Assembly (NCBI RefSeq): GCF_014203695.1
Contig: NZ_JACHJO010000010.1
Coordinates: 97,745-161,744, forward strand
Source: Nocardiopsis algeriensis
GTDB taxonomy: Bacteria > Actinomycetota > Actinomycetes > Streptosporangiales > Streptosporangiaceae
Direction of reading: 5' to 3'
Length of the DNA: 64,000 nt
Shown here one piece after another: positions 1 to 7,857 of this stretch. The notes beneath the pieces were generated by a model that was not told the origin of the DNA, searched no databases, and was given only the letters and a program-made list of their open reading frames with translations. Numbering within the stretch: the stretch's first letter is position 1; each line of letters opens with the position of its first letter. The position numbers were made by a program, and so were the translations under genes.

Positions 1-266
1 GCTCGTCGCCGCCGTCCCGCTCGGAACCGCCGTCCGGCTCGGACCCGTCCTCCGGCTCGTCCGCGGCCTCGGCGGCCGGCCCGGCCTTCCCGGAGTCTTC
101 CTCGGCGTCGTCGTCCTCACGGCCCGGAATGCTGTAGGCGAAGGGCTCGTCGCCGCCGTCCCGCTCGGAACCGCCGTCCGGCTCGGACCCGTCCTCCGGC
201 TCGTCCGCGGCCTCGGCGGCCGGCCCGGCCTTCCCGGAGCTTTCCTCGGCGTCGTCGTCCTCACGG
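1..266 (-). repeat. 144-bp in-frame tandem repeat
   Basis: Bases 1-122 recur at 145-266 with a couple of mismatches (for example at the cggagtcttc/cggagctttc site). The period of 144 bp is exactly 48 codons. Each unit encodes an acidic stretch (DDDAEE, then EPEDGSEPDGGSERDGGDE) and the first unit ends in FAYSIPG. More copies may lie outside the window. Confidence 0.85.
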
Positions 267-1186
267 ATCTCGTCACCGGTGTTGCGTTCGGCTGCCAGGG
301 GCAGCTCCGCCGTGTCCGGCTCCCCGCCCTCCTCGGACGCGCCGGCGTCCCGGAGCCCGTGCTCCTCGGTCTCCCCGCCGATGTCCTCGGGGCCCTCCAC
401 GTCGCGAAGGCTCTCGGAGGGCTCGCCGGCCTCCACCGCCGGTTCGGGGTCGGCGGGGGCGGCCGGGGCCGGGTCGTCACCGGAGGCATCGGCCTCCGCG
501 TCGACGGGCTGTTCGGTCTCCTCCGCCTCACGCCGGGCGAACCAGTTCAACGGCTCCACCATCGCGGTCTCCACCACGGGAACCGCATCGGTGGACTCCC
601 CGTCACCGGAGGCATCGGCCTCCGGCTCGGCGGACTCGTGTGCGGGAGCCACCGCGAGGACGGCGGGCTCCTCGTCGTGCTCGTCCCGGTCGGGAACGGC
701 GGAGGCGGGCGGATCGGGCAGGGGATCCTCCTCGTCCGCGGCGGGGATCCGGTCCTCGGGCTCACGGGGCAAGGGCGGGGCGGGCGTCGCCGTGTCCGGT
801 TCCGACCACTGCTGGGCCGTGGGCGTCTGCCAGCGCGGGCCGTCGTACTCGGGCTCCCCCTGCCCGGACTCCTCCGGGTCGCCCCAGCTCGGGCCCTCCC
901 GCACCGGCGCGGGGGCCGGTGCGGGGGCGATGCGCACAGAATCCTGTTCCGGCACCGTGTACGCGCCCCCGGCCCCGGAAACGGACGACTTCCCCAAACC
1001 GTCCGTTCGGACCGGAGCGGTCCCGCCGCGCCTGCCCTGGACGACCGCGCCCAGGAGGAGGAGGACGCTCACACCTGCCAGCCCCAGTGCGATGTACACG
1101 AGAAGGGGTTCGGCGAGGACCAGGGCAGCCGCGATGACGGCGAGGGCCGCCAGCACCGCGACGGTTGCGAGAACGCTGAGGATCAC
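1..1186 (-). CDS. Membrane-anchored acidic repeat protein, C-terminus outside window
   Basis: The reading frame runs on the minus strand from a GTG at 1186 to the window edge (395 codons, no stop). AAAGG lies six bases before the GTG. Residues 1 to about 52 contain two hydrophobic stretches separated by a short loop (around AEPLLVYIALG), so the N-terminus is probably a two-helix membrane anchor. The rest is low-complexity and extremely acidic: Glu, Asp, Pro and Ala with short repeats such as EADASGD, ending in a 48-residue tandem repeat. The gene lies 61 bp downstream of divIVA in the same direction, so it may be cotranscribed. I do not recognise a family; a cytoplasmic disordered tail is an inference from composition. 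Confidence 0.7.
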   Translation of the reverse strand, partial: MILSVLATVAVLAALAVIAAALVLAEPLLVYIALGLAGVSVLLLLGAVVQGRRGGTAPVRTDGLGKSSVSGAGGAYTVPEQDSVRIAPAPAPAPVREGPSWGDPEESGQGEPEYDGPRWQTPTAQQWSEPDTATPAPPLPREPEDRIPAADEEDPLPDPPASAVPDRDEHDEEPAVLAVAPAHESAEPEADASGDGESTDAVPVVETAMVEPLNWFARREAEETEQPVDAEADASGDDPAPAAPADPEPAVEAGEPSESLRDVEGPEDIGGETEEHGLRDAGASEEGGEPDTAELPLAAERNTGDEIREDDDAEESSGKAGPAAEAADEPEDGSEPDGGSERDGGDEPFAYSIPGREDDDAEEDSGKAGPAAEAADEPEDGSEPDGGSERDGGDE

Positions 1187-1247
1187 GGAGGACCTTTACA
1201 CGTGTTGTGCCGGAGTCTTCAGTTGTTCGGTGCCAGAGACCGCGGGG

Positions 1248-2102
1248 TCAGCGGCGCTCGTGCGGAGCTTCGCCGGGGTGGAAACCGCCGTGCTGGGCGG
1301 GCTCGGGCTGGCCGAACGGGTTGCCGGGGCCGTGCTGGAGAGAAGGGCCTCCGGCCTGGGGGGCCATCGTCTGGAAGCCGCCCGTGGTGTTCGGGTTGGG
1401 CTGGTCGATGCCCTTGGCGCCCTCCTCCAGCTCGCGCAGCTGGCGCTCGAAGTAGTCCTTGAGACGGCTGCGGTACTCGCGCTCGAAGTCCTTGAGCACG
1501 TTGACCTTGTGCTCCAGTTCCTCGCGCTGCTGGACGAGGCTGCCCATGACCTGGCGGTGGCGCTCCTGGGCGTCCCGGTCGAGGTTCTCGGAGCGGGCGC
1601 GGGCCTCACCGATGATCTGCTCGGCCTGGCGGCGGGCCTTGCCGAGGATGTCCTCGGACTCGTGGCGGGCGCGGCCGAGGGTCTCGTCGGCCTCGCGGCG
1701 GGCGTCGGAGATCGCCTGGTCGGCGGTCTGCTGGGCGAGGGCCAGGACGCGGGCGGCCGTGTCCATGTTCTCCTCGCCGCCCATGCCCATGCCGGGCGAC
1801 ATCATCGGGGCGGGCATGGGAGGCTGGGGCTGCTCGACGGCCTGGGGTGGTTGGACAGGCTCCGGACGCGGGGGTTCGGGCTGCTCCTGGGGCTGCTGGA
1901 AGTCCTGCATCCCCGCGTTGGGCACCTTGCCCCGCAGGCATTCGGCAAGTTTGCCGCGCAGTTCCTCGTTCTCCTGGATCAGCCGGTCCAGCTCCGATTC
2001 GACCTCGTCGAGGAAGGCGTCGACCTCCTCTTCGTCGTAACCGGGCCGAAGCCGGGTCGTACTGAACTGCTTGTTCCGCACATCAGCGGGTGTCAGCGGC
2101 AT
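1248..2102 (-). CDS. divIVA: DivIVA/Wag31 polar growth protein
   Basis: This 284-residue protein begins with the conserved DivIVA N-terminal domain (MPLTPADVRNKQF, then GYDEEEVDAFLDEVE). That domain binds curved membrane and in actinobacteria organises polar wall synthesis. A Pro/Gln/Met-rich linker (about residues 70-110) precedes a long coiled coil (about 110-235, rich in Ala, Glu, Arg and Gln). A Gly/Pro/Gln-rich tail follows. Architecture and length match actinobacterial Wag31. It is the last conserved dcw gene here, downstream of sepF and yggT, and has its own candidate promoter. Family assignment is secure; the exact role in polar growth is known from relatives. Confidence 0.96.
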   Translation of the reverse strand: MPLTPADVRNKQFSTTRLRPGYDEEEVDAFLDEVESELDRLIQENEELRGKLAECLRGKVPNAGMQDFQQPQEQPEPPRPEPVQPPQAVEQPQPPMPAPMMSPGMGMGGEENMDTAARVLALAQQTADQAISDARREADETLGRARHESEDILGKARRQAEQIIGEARARSENLDRDAQERHRQVMGSLVQQREELEHKVNVLKDFEREYRSRLKDYFERQLRELEEGAKGIDQPNPNTTGGFQTMAPQAGGPSLQHGPGNPFGQPEPAQHGGFHPGEAPHERR

Positions 2103-2140
2103 CTTCGTCTCCTTGGCGCGCTTGGAGTCTGTCCGTAGGG

Positions 2141-2168
2141 ACGCTACCTGATCGTGACCTTACGGCAA
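2141..2168 (-). promoter_or_regulatory. Candidate divIVA promoter
   Basis: On the minus strand TTGCCG (2163-2168) and TAGCGT (2141-2146) are separated by 16 bp. They fit a housekeeping-sigma promoter and would start transcription near 2134, about 30 nt before the divIVA ATG. Confidence 0.45.
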
Positions 2169-2201
2169 TGCCGTTCATGACCAAGACCACATAACGGAAT
2201 C

Positions 2202-2221
2202 GGGGGCTTCTTCTTGCCCCC
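2202..2221 (-). terminator. Hairpin after yggT
   Basis: GGGGGC and GCCCCC form a 6-bp stem around an 8-nt loop, 7 nt past the yggT stop on the minus strand. There is no clear U-tract, so it may be an attenuator rather than a full terminator. Confidence 0.35.
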
Positions 2222-2228
2222 CATAGCC

Positions 2229-2546
2229 CTAGGCGACCGTTTGCATCAGGCTCCCGATGAGTCCTGTCAGAATGTAGATTCCGATGAACAGGATCAACAC
2301 GCTCAGATCGAGCATGACGCTCCCCAGCCTCACCGGCTTGATGAACCGACGCAGGAACCTCAGCGGTGGGTCGGTGATCGTGTACACGATCTCTGCGATC
2401 ACGAGCATGAACCCCGTGGGACGCCAGGTCCGGGAGAAGGACTGCACCATCTCCAGGACAACCCTCGCAATCAGCACGAAGACGAACAGCTGAAGCGCGA
2501 TAAGCACCACGGACAGGACGAAACTCACGGTCGTTCCTCGACCCAA
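2229..2546 (-). CDS. yggT: YggT family membrane protein
   Basis: This 105-residue protein has two to three hydrophobic segments (about residues 7-35 and 78-103). They flank a polar loop with the YggT-like pattern TDPPLRFLRRFIKP. It sits between sepF and divIVA, the standard position in actinobacterial dcw clusters. YggT proteins are small integral membrane proteins linked by context to division and osmotic tolerance; no biochemical activity is established. sepF ends only 21 bp upstream, so the two are probably cotranscribed. Confidence 0.9.
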   Translation of the reverse strand: MGRGTTVSFVLSVVLIALQLFVFVLIARVVLEMVQSFSRTWRPTGFMLVIAEIVYTITDPPLRFLRRFIKPVRLGSVMLDLSVLILFIGIYILTGLIGSLMQTVA

Positions 2547-2567
2547 TCTCTGGACAAATGTGATGGT

Positions 2568-3089
2568 CTAGCTCTGATTGAAGAACCCTCGCTCAGCGAT
2601 CCGCGCCTTGTCTTCGGCGGTCACCTCGACGTTGGCCGGGGACAGCAGGAACACCTTGTTGGTCACGCGCTCGATACTGCCATGCAGACCGAAGATCAGG
2701 CCAGCCGCGAAGTCGACAAGACGCTTCGCGTCGCTGTCGACCATCTCGGTCAGGTTCATGATCACCGGTGTGCCTTCCCGGAAGTGTTCTCCGATGGTAC
2801 GCGCCTCGTTGTAGGTGCGCGGATGGAGCGTGGTGATCCGTGCGAGGTCGGCGGTGGAGGGGGCCGTGGTGGTACCGTTTCGGCGATCACCCGCACCCGG
2901 GTGGTCGCCGGTGTCGGTCACTGCCTCGCCCCGCGCTCCCTCGCCGTGCGGAGCCCCGGCCTCGCGCTGCTCCTCCACGACCTCGTCGAATTCGTCGAAC
3001 TCATCATATTCGTCCGCATAGCGGTGATCGTAACGGTCGTCCTCCACGAGGCCGAGGTAGACCGCCATCTTGCGCATCGCGCCGGCCAT
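2568..3089 (-). CDS. sepF: SepF cell division protein
   Basis: This 173-residue protein starts [17 protein letters not shown], the amphipathic N-terminal helix that anchors SepF to membrane. An acidic linker ([15 protein letters not shown]) follows. The C-terminal SepF fold (about residues 85-173) carries the conserved run around [22 protein letters not shown] and the ending VFLLSPANV. SepF bundles FtsZ filaments and links them to the membrane; actinobacteria lack FtsA and rely on it. The frame is open further upstream, but the ATG at 3089 has GGAGG seven bases before it and gives the family-typical N-terminus. Confidence 0.95.
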   Translation of the reverse strand: MAGAMRKMAVYLGLVEDDRYDHRYADEYDEFDEFDEVVEEQREAGAPHGEGARGEAVTDTGDHPGAGDRRNGTTTAPSTADLARITTLHPRTYNEARTIGEHFREGTPVIMNLTEMVDSDAKRLVDFAAGLIFGLHGSIERVTNKVFLLSPANVEVTAEDKARIAERGFFNQS

Positions 3090-3225
3090 CTCATGTCCTC
3101 CGTCGTCCCCGCGGCCTTCAACGCAGCCGACTCCTCCGTACTCGGCCGCCTTGCCCGCTCTCACGGGGGAAGACGCCCATTCGGGCGAACTCCAACAGAC
3201 AGGCCCCAAGGTCCATGTGGGGACA

Positions 3226-3948
3226 TTACCCCACGATCGACCTACGGTTGCCGAGCAACGCCGCGCCGAGTCGCAGATGTGTCGCGCCTCGCTCCACAGC
3301 AGCTTCCAGATCACCGCTCATACCCGCGGAGATCGCTGTCGCCCGAGGATATCGATCACGGATCCTGCTCGCGACCCCGTAGAGGCGGGAAAAAGCGGTG
3401 TAGGGGTCTCCTTCCCGCGGCGCCACGGCCATGACGCCCCCCAGCTCCAGCGCGTCGTGCTCGTCGATCCGGGCCGCCAGGTCGAGGGCGTCGGAGGGGT
3501 CGACCCCTCCGCGCGGGCCGATGACCCCGGCCCGGGAGTCGTCGTCGAGGTTGACCTGGACCAGGCAGGTCAGACGGCGTCCGGCCGCCTCGGCCCGGTC
3601 CCCGAGCGCCCGGGCGAGCCTGTCCCGGTCCACCGAGTGCACGCAGTCGGCGTAGGAGGCCACCGATCTGGCCTTGTTGGTCTGCAACTGGCCGACGAAG
3701 TGCCATGTCAGCCCCAGGTCCGCGGTCTCGGCGGCCTTGGGCGCGGCCTCCTGGTCGCGGTTCTCCCCGACATCGGTGACACCGAGTGAGGCGAGGATTC
3801 TCACGTCCTCTGCCGGGTAGGTCTTGGTGACCGCGATCAGCGACACCTCCTCGGGGCTGCGGTCGGCCTTGCGGCAGGCCGCCTCGATGCGTGCGCGCAC
3901 CGTCTCCAGGTTGGCCCGGATCTGCGCGGCGCGGTCGGATCGTGACAC
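3226..3948 (-). CDS. yggS: YggS family PLP-binding protein (PLP homeostasis)
   Basis: The protein of about 240 residues is a single TIM-barrel PLP carrier. It shows the PLP-lysine strand ([12 protein letters not shown]), [11 protein letters not shown], the glycine-rich [13 protein letters not shown] phosphate-binding loop and the final [11 protein letters not shown]. YggS/PLPBP proteins buffer pyridoxal phosphate and are not known to catalyse a reaction. The chosen start is the GTG at 3948, preceded by GAGGAG. An upstream GTG at 3984 would overlap the pgeF stop by 4 bp and remains an alternative. The position between pgeF and sepF is conserved in actinobacteria. Confidence 0.93.
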   Translation of the reverse strand: MSRSDRAAQIRANLETVRARIEAACRKADRSPEEVSLIAVTKTYPAEDVRILASLGVTDVGENRDQEAAPKAAETADLGLTWHFVGQLQTNKARSVASYADCVHSVDRDRLARALGDRAEAAGRRLTCLVQVNLDDDSRAGVIGPRGGVDPSDALDLAARIDEHDALELGGVMAVAPREGDPYTAFSRLYGVASRIRDRYPRATAISAGMSGDLEAAVERGATHLRLGAALLGNRRSIVG

Positions 3949-3980
3949 TGTGCTCCTCAACTCCTGTCGGCCGGCCCTGT

Positions 3981-4760
3981 TCACGGGCCCTCGGTTCCTG
4001 CGTCCGCCGGACCGCTTCCGGCGCCTTCGGTCCCCGGGGCGTCCTCACGCCAGATCAGGGAGGCGAACCTGCCTGTGGGCGCGCCCCTCCTGTGGGAGAA
4101 GAGCTCGGGGCTCTCCAGGGTGCAGCGGCCGTCGGAACGGATGTCGGACACCCCCGCCCGGCGCAGCTGGGCGGTGACGGCGGCGACCATGTCCACGCCT
4201 GCGGTCCCCTGCCGGGTGGTGGAGGCCGCCTCGGGCGTGTGCCGGGCCGTCTCGGCCTGGAGCTCCGGCGGCACCTCGTAGCACTTGCCGCAGATCGCGG
4301 GGCCCAGGTAGGCGGTGATGCGGTCGGGCCGGGCACCTTGCGCCACCATCTCGCCGACGAGGTTGGCGGCCACCCCGTGCGCGGTCCCCAACCGCCCGGA
4401 GTGGGCGGCCCCCACGACGCCGGCCTCACCGTCGGCCGCCAGGACCGGGAGGCAGTCGGCCGACAGGGAGGCCAGGACGAGTCCCTTCCTCGTGGTCACC
4501 ACCCCGTCGCAGGTGCCGACCCCGCCGGGTGCGTCGGCGACCACGACGTCGGCGCTGTGCACCTGGTCCATCCAGACGAACCGGTCGGCGTCCAACCCCA
4601 GGAGCTCGGCCGCGATGCGCCGGTTGGCCAGGACCGCCTCCCTCTCGTCACCCACGCCCAGACCCATGTTGAGCGAGTCGCGGGGCGGGGCGCTGACACC
4701 GCCGCGGCGCTCGGTGACGGCGACGCGTACGCCGCGGCCCAGATCGATGACGTTGCCCAT
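3981..4760 (-). CDS. pgeF: PgeF/YfiH purine nucleoside phosphorylase-like (laccase domain)
   Basis: This 259-residue protein belongs to the Cu-oxidase_4/YfiH family. Members bind zinc and act on purine nucleosides, and are also implicated in peptidoglycan-precursor editing. Expected motifs are present: QVHSADV, LSADCLPV with its metal Cys, and GPAICGKCYEVPPE. The usual AHAGWRGT loop reads AHSGRLGTAHG, so the Trp-Arg pair is altered while the histidine is kept. The C-terminus has a Gly/Ala/Pro/Glu tail. The gene follows ftsZ after a 287-bp spacer that contains two strong hairpins. Confidence 0.9.
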   Translation of the reverse strand: MGNVIDLGRGVRVAVTERRGGVSAPPRDSLNMGLGVGDEREAVLANRRIAAELLGLDADRFVWMDQVHSADVVVADAPGGVGTCDGVVTTRKGLVLASLSADCLPVLAADGEAGVVGAAHSGRLGTAHGVAANLVGEMVAQGARPDRITAYLGPAICGKCYEVPPELQAETARHTPEAASTTRQGTAGVDMVAAVTAQLRRAGVSDIRSDGRCTLESPELFSHRRGAPTGRFASLIWREDAPGTEGAGSGPADAGTEGP

Positions 4761-4935
4761 CGGTGTGTTCGCAGTCCTTCCAGAGCGTGTTCGGTGGGTG
4801 CCGCCCGTCGCGGTCGGGACTCCGGTGCGTACCGCACGGCAGGAGCCCTCCTACCGCGTCCGCCCCGCAGACCTCGCAGGGCAGGGACCCCGGCGGTTCC
4901 CCACCGACCGGGAAGAGCGCACCGGAGGACGTGCC

Positions 4936-4969
4936 GGGGCACCGCGCCCGGGAGCGGGGGCGGTGCCCC
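4936..4969 (-). terminator. Hairpin in the ftsZ-pgeF spacer (distal)
   Basis: A perfect 10-bp inverted repeat (GGGGCACCGC at 4936-4945, GCGGTGCCCC at 4960-4969) encloses a 14-nt loop. There is no U-tract, which is common in high-GC actinobacteria. It would form in RNA of either strand. Confidence 0.5.
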
Positions 4970-4987
4970 GCACCCCGAACGAGGCGA

Positions 4988-5013
4988 CGGCCCCGCCGTG
5001 TGGGTCGGGGCCG
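4988..5013 (-). terminator. Hairpin after ftsZ (proximal)
   Basis: CGGCCCCG (4988-4995) and CGGGGCCG (5006-5013) form a perfect 8-bp stem with a 10-nt loop, about 35 nt past the ftsZ stop. Together with the hairpin at 4936-4969 it makes a double barrier between ftsZ and pgeF. Confidence 0.5.
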
Positions 5014-5047
5014 CTGACTCGTCGATCGTACCGGGGGCACGGGAGGG

Positions 5048-6586
5048 CTACTTCAGGAAGTCGGGCACGTCCAGGTCGTCGGGCTCCTCGAAGACGACCC
5101 GCCGCCGGGGCGTCGGGATGTCCGCGCGCCGCTCGGCGGAGGCGTCGGAGACCATGTGGACGGAGCTCGGCTGCTCCTCCTCCCGCGGCTCCTCGCGGAC
5201 GGCGGGGCGCTCCTCCGTACGGGGGGACTCCTCCGGCTCCGCCTGCCCGGTGGAAGGGGCGGGCGCCGCCGGCGTCGGGGACTCGGGCTCCGCGGGCTCC
5301 TCCGCCCGCACGGGCTCCTCGGAGCGGTGCGCCTCGGGGCGGGCGGCCGGCGGCCGGGGCTGGGCGGGCGGCTGCACGGGCGGCTGCGCGGGCGGCTGAA
5401 CCGCCGACCGGGCCGGCTGCTGGGACAGCGGCGGTACCTGCGGGCGAGCGGGTTCCGCGGCGGGCCGGCGCGTCTGGCCGAACCACGAGAGGCTGCCGGC
5501 CGACGCCCCGTTCCCGTCGGCGGCGGTCGCGGCCGGGGCAGCCGGCCTCTCCCCCCCGCCGGACGCGATACCCGCAGAGGGGGCGGCGGCCTCAGGAGGG
5601 TCCACCGGCTCCCGCTTGTGCACACTGGGCCCGGTGACCTCGGGTTCGTCGAACCCTGCCGCTATGACGGTGACCCGCACCTCGTCGCCGAGGGCGTCGT
5701 CGATGACGGCACCGAAGATGATGTTGGCCTCGGGTGCCGCCGAGTTCGAGACGAGCTGGGCCGCCTCGTTGATCTCGAACAGGCCCAGGTCGGACCCGCC
5801 CTGGATGGACAGCAGCACCCCGTGGGCGCCGTCGATACTGGCCTCCAGGAGCGGTGAGGAGATGGCCATCTCCGCGGCTGCCACCGCCCGGTCGTCTCCT
5901 CTGGCCGAACCGATGCCCATGAGGGCCGACCCCGCACCGGACATGACGGACTTGACGTCCGCGAAGTCGAGGTTGATCAGGCCCGGGGTGGTGATCAGGT
6001 CGGTGATGCCCTGGACACCCGAGAGGAGGACCTGGTCGGCCGCCTTGAAGGCGTCCAGGACACTGACCTGGCGGTCGGAGATGGACAGGAGCCGGTCGTT
6101 GGGGATCACGATGAGCGTGTCGACCTCCTCACGGAGCATCGCGATGCCGGACTCGGCCTGGGTGGCCCGCCGCTTGCCCTCGAAGCCGAAGGGGCGTGTG
6201 ACCACTCCGATGGTGAGGGCTCCGAGGGAGCGGGCGATGTTGGCGACCACGGGCGCCCCGCCCGTACCGGTGCCGCCGCCCTCTCCCGCGGTGACGAAGA
6301 CCATGTCGGCCCCCTTGAGGACCTCCTCGATCTCCTCCCGGTGGTCCTCGGCCGCCCTGCGGCCGACGTCGGGGTTGGCCCCCGCTCCCAGGCCGCGCGT
6401 GAGTTCGCGTCCGACATCGAGCTTGACGTCGGCGTCACTCATCAGCAGCGCCTGGGCATCGGTGTTGATCGCGATGAACTCGACGCCCTTGAGCCCCTCT
6501 TCGATCATTCGGTTGACGGCGTTGACACCGCCGCCGCCGATGCCGACGACTTTGATGACCGCGAGGTAATTTTGCGGTGCTGCCAC
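5048..6586 (-). CDS. ftsZ: FtsZ tubulin-like division GTPase
   Basis: The GTG at 6586 gives [20 protein letters not shown], the normal actinobacterial start; the frame is open upstream but that extension is not FtsZ-like. The GTPase core spans residues 1-313 with the tubulin signature [12 protein letters not shown] (about 101-112), the T7 loop [11 protein letters not shown] and the C-terminal domain. A roughly 190-residue linker rich in Pro, Ala and Glu follows (including [14 protein letters not shown]). It ends in the conserved C-terminal peptide [10 protein letters not shown], which binds SepF and other partners. At 512 residues it is long for FtsZ because of the linker. Transcription probably starts at the promoter at 6867-6895. 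Confidence 0.97.
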   Translation of the reverse strand: MAAPQNYLAVIKVVGIGGGGVNAVNRMIEEGLKGVEFIAINTDAQALLMSDADVKLDVGRELTRGLGAGANPDVGRRAAEDHREEIEEVLKGADMVFVTAGEGGGTGTGGAPVVANIARSLGALTIGVVTRPFGFEGKRRATQAESGIAMLREEVDTLIVIPNDRLLSISDRQVSVLDAFKAADQVLLSGVQGITDLITTPGLINLDFADVKSVMSGAGSALMGIGSARGDDRAVAAAEMAISSPLLEASIDGAHGVLLSIQGGSDLGLFEINEAAQLVSNSAAPEANIIFGAVIDDALGDEVRVTVIAAGFDEPEVTGPSVHKREPVDPPEAAAPSAGIASGGGERPAAPAATAADGNGASAGSLSWFGQTRRPAAEPARPQVPPLSQQPARSAVQPPAQPPVQPPAQPRPPAARPEAHRSEEPVRAEEPAEPESPTPAAPAPSTGQAEPEESPRTEERPAVREEPREEEQPSSVHMVSDASAERRADIPTPRRRVVFEEPDDLDVPDFLK

Positions 6587-6866
6587 GACGAGGGGCCTTT
6601 CCGCTCGCATACGCCGGTCCGTCACCGCTTCCGGGTGGCTGTGGCCACCGGGAGCGCCTACCGGACCGGCATCCGGTTCTACAGTGTGCGTTTCGGGTGT
6701 CCCCGGAAAGGCTGGCGCCGGGACCGGGGGACCCGGGGCGGCGCGTACCGCGGGCACCGGCCCGGGGAGGGCCGGCGCCTCCCGCACGCATCGGCGGGAG
6801 GGAACGGTTGCTGCGCGCCCCGAAAAGCGTGTTGTGCTACTCGGCTGACGTTGGTTGTGCCTCCCG

Positions 6867-6895
6867 ACAGTAGGCGGAGCACCGACCCCCGGCAA
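6867..6895 (-). promoter_or_regulatory. Candidate ftsZ promoter in the 483-bp ftsQ-ftsZ spacer
   Basis: TTGCCG (6890-6895) and TACTGT (6867-6872) are 17 bp apart on the minus strand, a near-consensus actinobacterial housekeeping promoter. Start of transcription is predicted near 6860, leaving a leader of about 270 nt. The rest of 6587-7069 holds no gene I can support. This resembles the known practice of extra ftsZ promoters between ftsQ and ftsZ in streptomycetes. Confidence 0.6.
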
Positions 6896-7069
6896 CCGGT
6901 AACGGCCTCAGCCTAACGTCGCCCAACACGGGGAAGCGATGTGCAGGCCCGGCGCGTCGCGTCTGGAATGTCCCCGCCGGGTGTTCGGGAGCCCCTGCGG
7001 GGGTGTCGTGCCGGGGCCAGGGGGAAGGCGCGCCCCGCCGCTCCTCCTCCGCGCGGCACGGTCGCCGCT

Positions 7070-7840
7070 TCACCGGACGATGGCCAGATCGGGGTTCGAC
7101 ACGTCGTAGACGGTCTCCGCACCGGGCGGGTGCTCACGCAGGAGGACGCGCAGGATCTCGCCCTTGTCGGCGGCAGCCTCGGCCGATCCCCACTCCACCG
7201 TCGCGCCGTCGACGAGGTGGAGGACGACGGCGTCGGGATCGGCGGCGTCGACGAGCTGGATCTGGGCGATCAGGGCCCCCGGGGCACCCTCGACGATGTC
7301 GGCGGCGGCCCGCACCCCGTCGTTCCCCTCCAGCTCACCGGTGACCTGGACCAGGGGGTGGGTGCCGGGCCGGGTCGGCGAGTCCTCGATGCGGACGCCG
7401 TCCCCGTCGACGAGGCGGTACTCGTCCCCCACCTGGACGGCCAGCACGGGTCGGCGCTCGACCACCTCGACCCGCAGGGTCGCGGGCCACCCCCGTGTCA
7501 CCGTGGCCGACTCCACCAGTTCCAGGGACTCGGCCCGCCCCTCGCTCCTGTCGAGGTCGACCCGGATCAGGGGTGTCCCGGTGGGCACGGCCACGGCGTC
7601 GATCACCGCCTGGTCGGAGACCCTGTCCGTCCCGGTGACGGAGACCTCGCGCACCACCAGCAGGCGCGAGCCCAGCAGGAGCCAGGCGACCGCGCAGAGC
7701 AGGGAGACCACGAGCAGCGCCATGAAGGTGAACTTCCAGGGGTCGGACCGGCGGCCCTGCGGGGCCGGCCGGTCCCGGCGCCGTTCCCGGACCGCCGTGC
7801 CTGTCCGGACTCCGGTCCCGGCCTCCCGGTCCTCACCCAC
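7070..7840 (-). CDS. ftsQ: FtsQ/DivIB cell division protein
   Basis: This 256-residue protein has a basic cytoplasmic N-terminus and one transmembrane segment (about residues 38-60). A POTRA domain follows (REVSVTGTDRVSDQAVIDAV... LVESATVTRGWPATLRVEVVERRP), then the FtsQ C-terminal domain. It is a bitopic divisome scaffold that joins FtsL/FtsB to the septal synthase. The GTG start at 7840 has GGAGG five bases upstream. The murC stop is 17 bp upstream, so it is cotranscribed with murG-murC. Confidence 0.93.
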   Translation of the reverse strand: MGEDREAGTGVRTGTAVRERRRDRPAPQGRRSDPWKFTFMALLVVSLLCAVAWLLLGSRLLVVREVSVTGTDRVSDQAVIDAVAVPTGTPLIRVDLDRSEGRAESLELVESATVTRGWPATLRVEVVERRPVLAVQVGDEYRLVDGDGVRIEDSPTRPGTHPLVQVTGELEGNDGVRAAADIVEGAPGALIAQIQLVDAADPDAVVLHLVDGATVEWGSAEAAADKGEILRVLLREHPPGAETVYDVSNPDLAIVR

Positions 7841-7857
7841 CCGATCCTCCCTCTCTG

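Noticed and set aside
279..2138. Long plus-strand open frame of 619 codons opposite divIVA and the acidic protein
   Set aside because: It is antisense to clear genes, with Ser/Ala/Arg-rich low-complexity text typical of shadow frames in GC-rich DNA, and no domain is recognisable.
6587..6895. N-terminal extension of FtsZ by 103 residues
   Set aside because: The extension is Pro/Arg-rich, contains the predicted ftsZ promoter and leader, and no FtsZ has it. The GTG at 6586 gives the family start.
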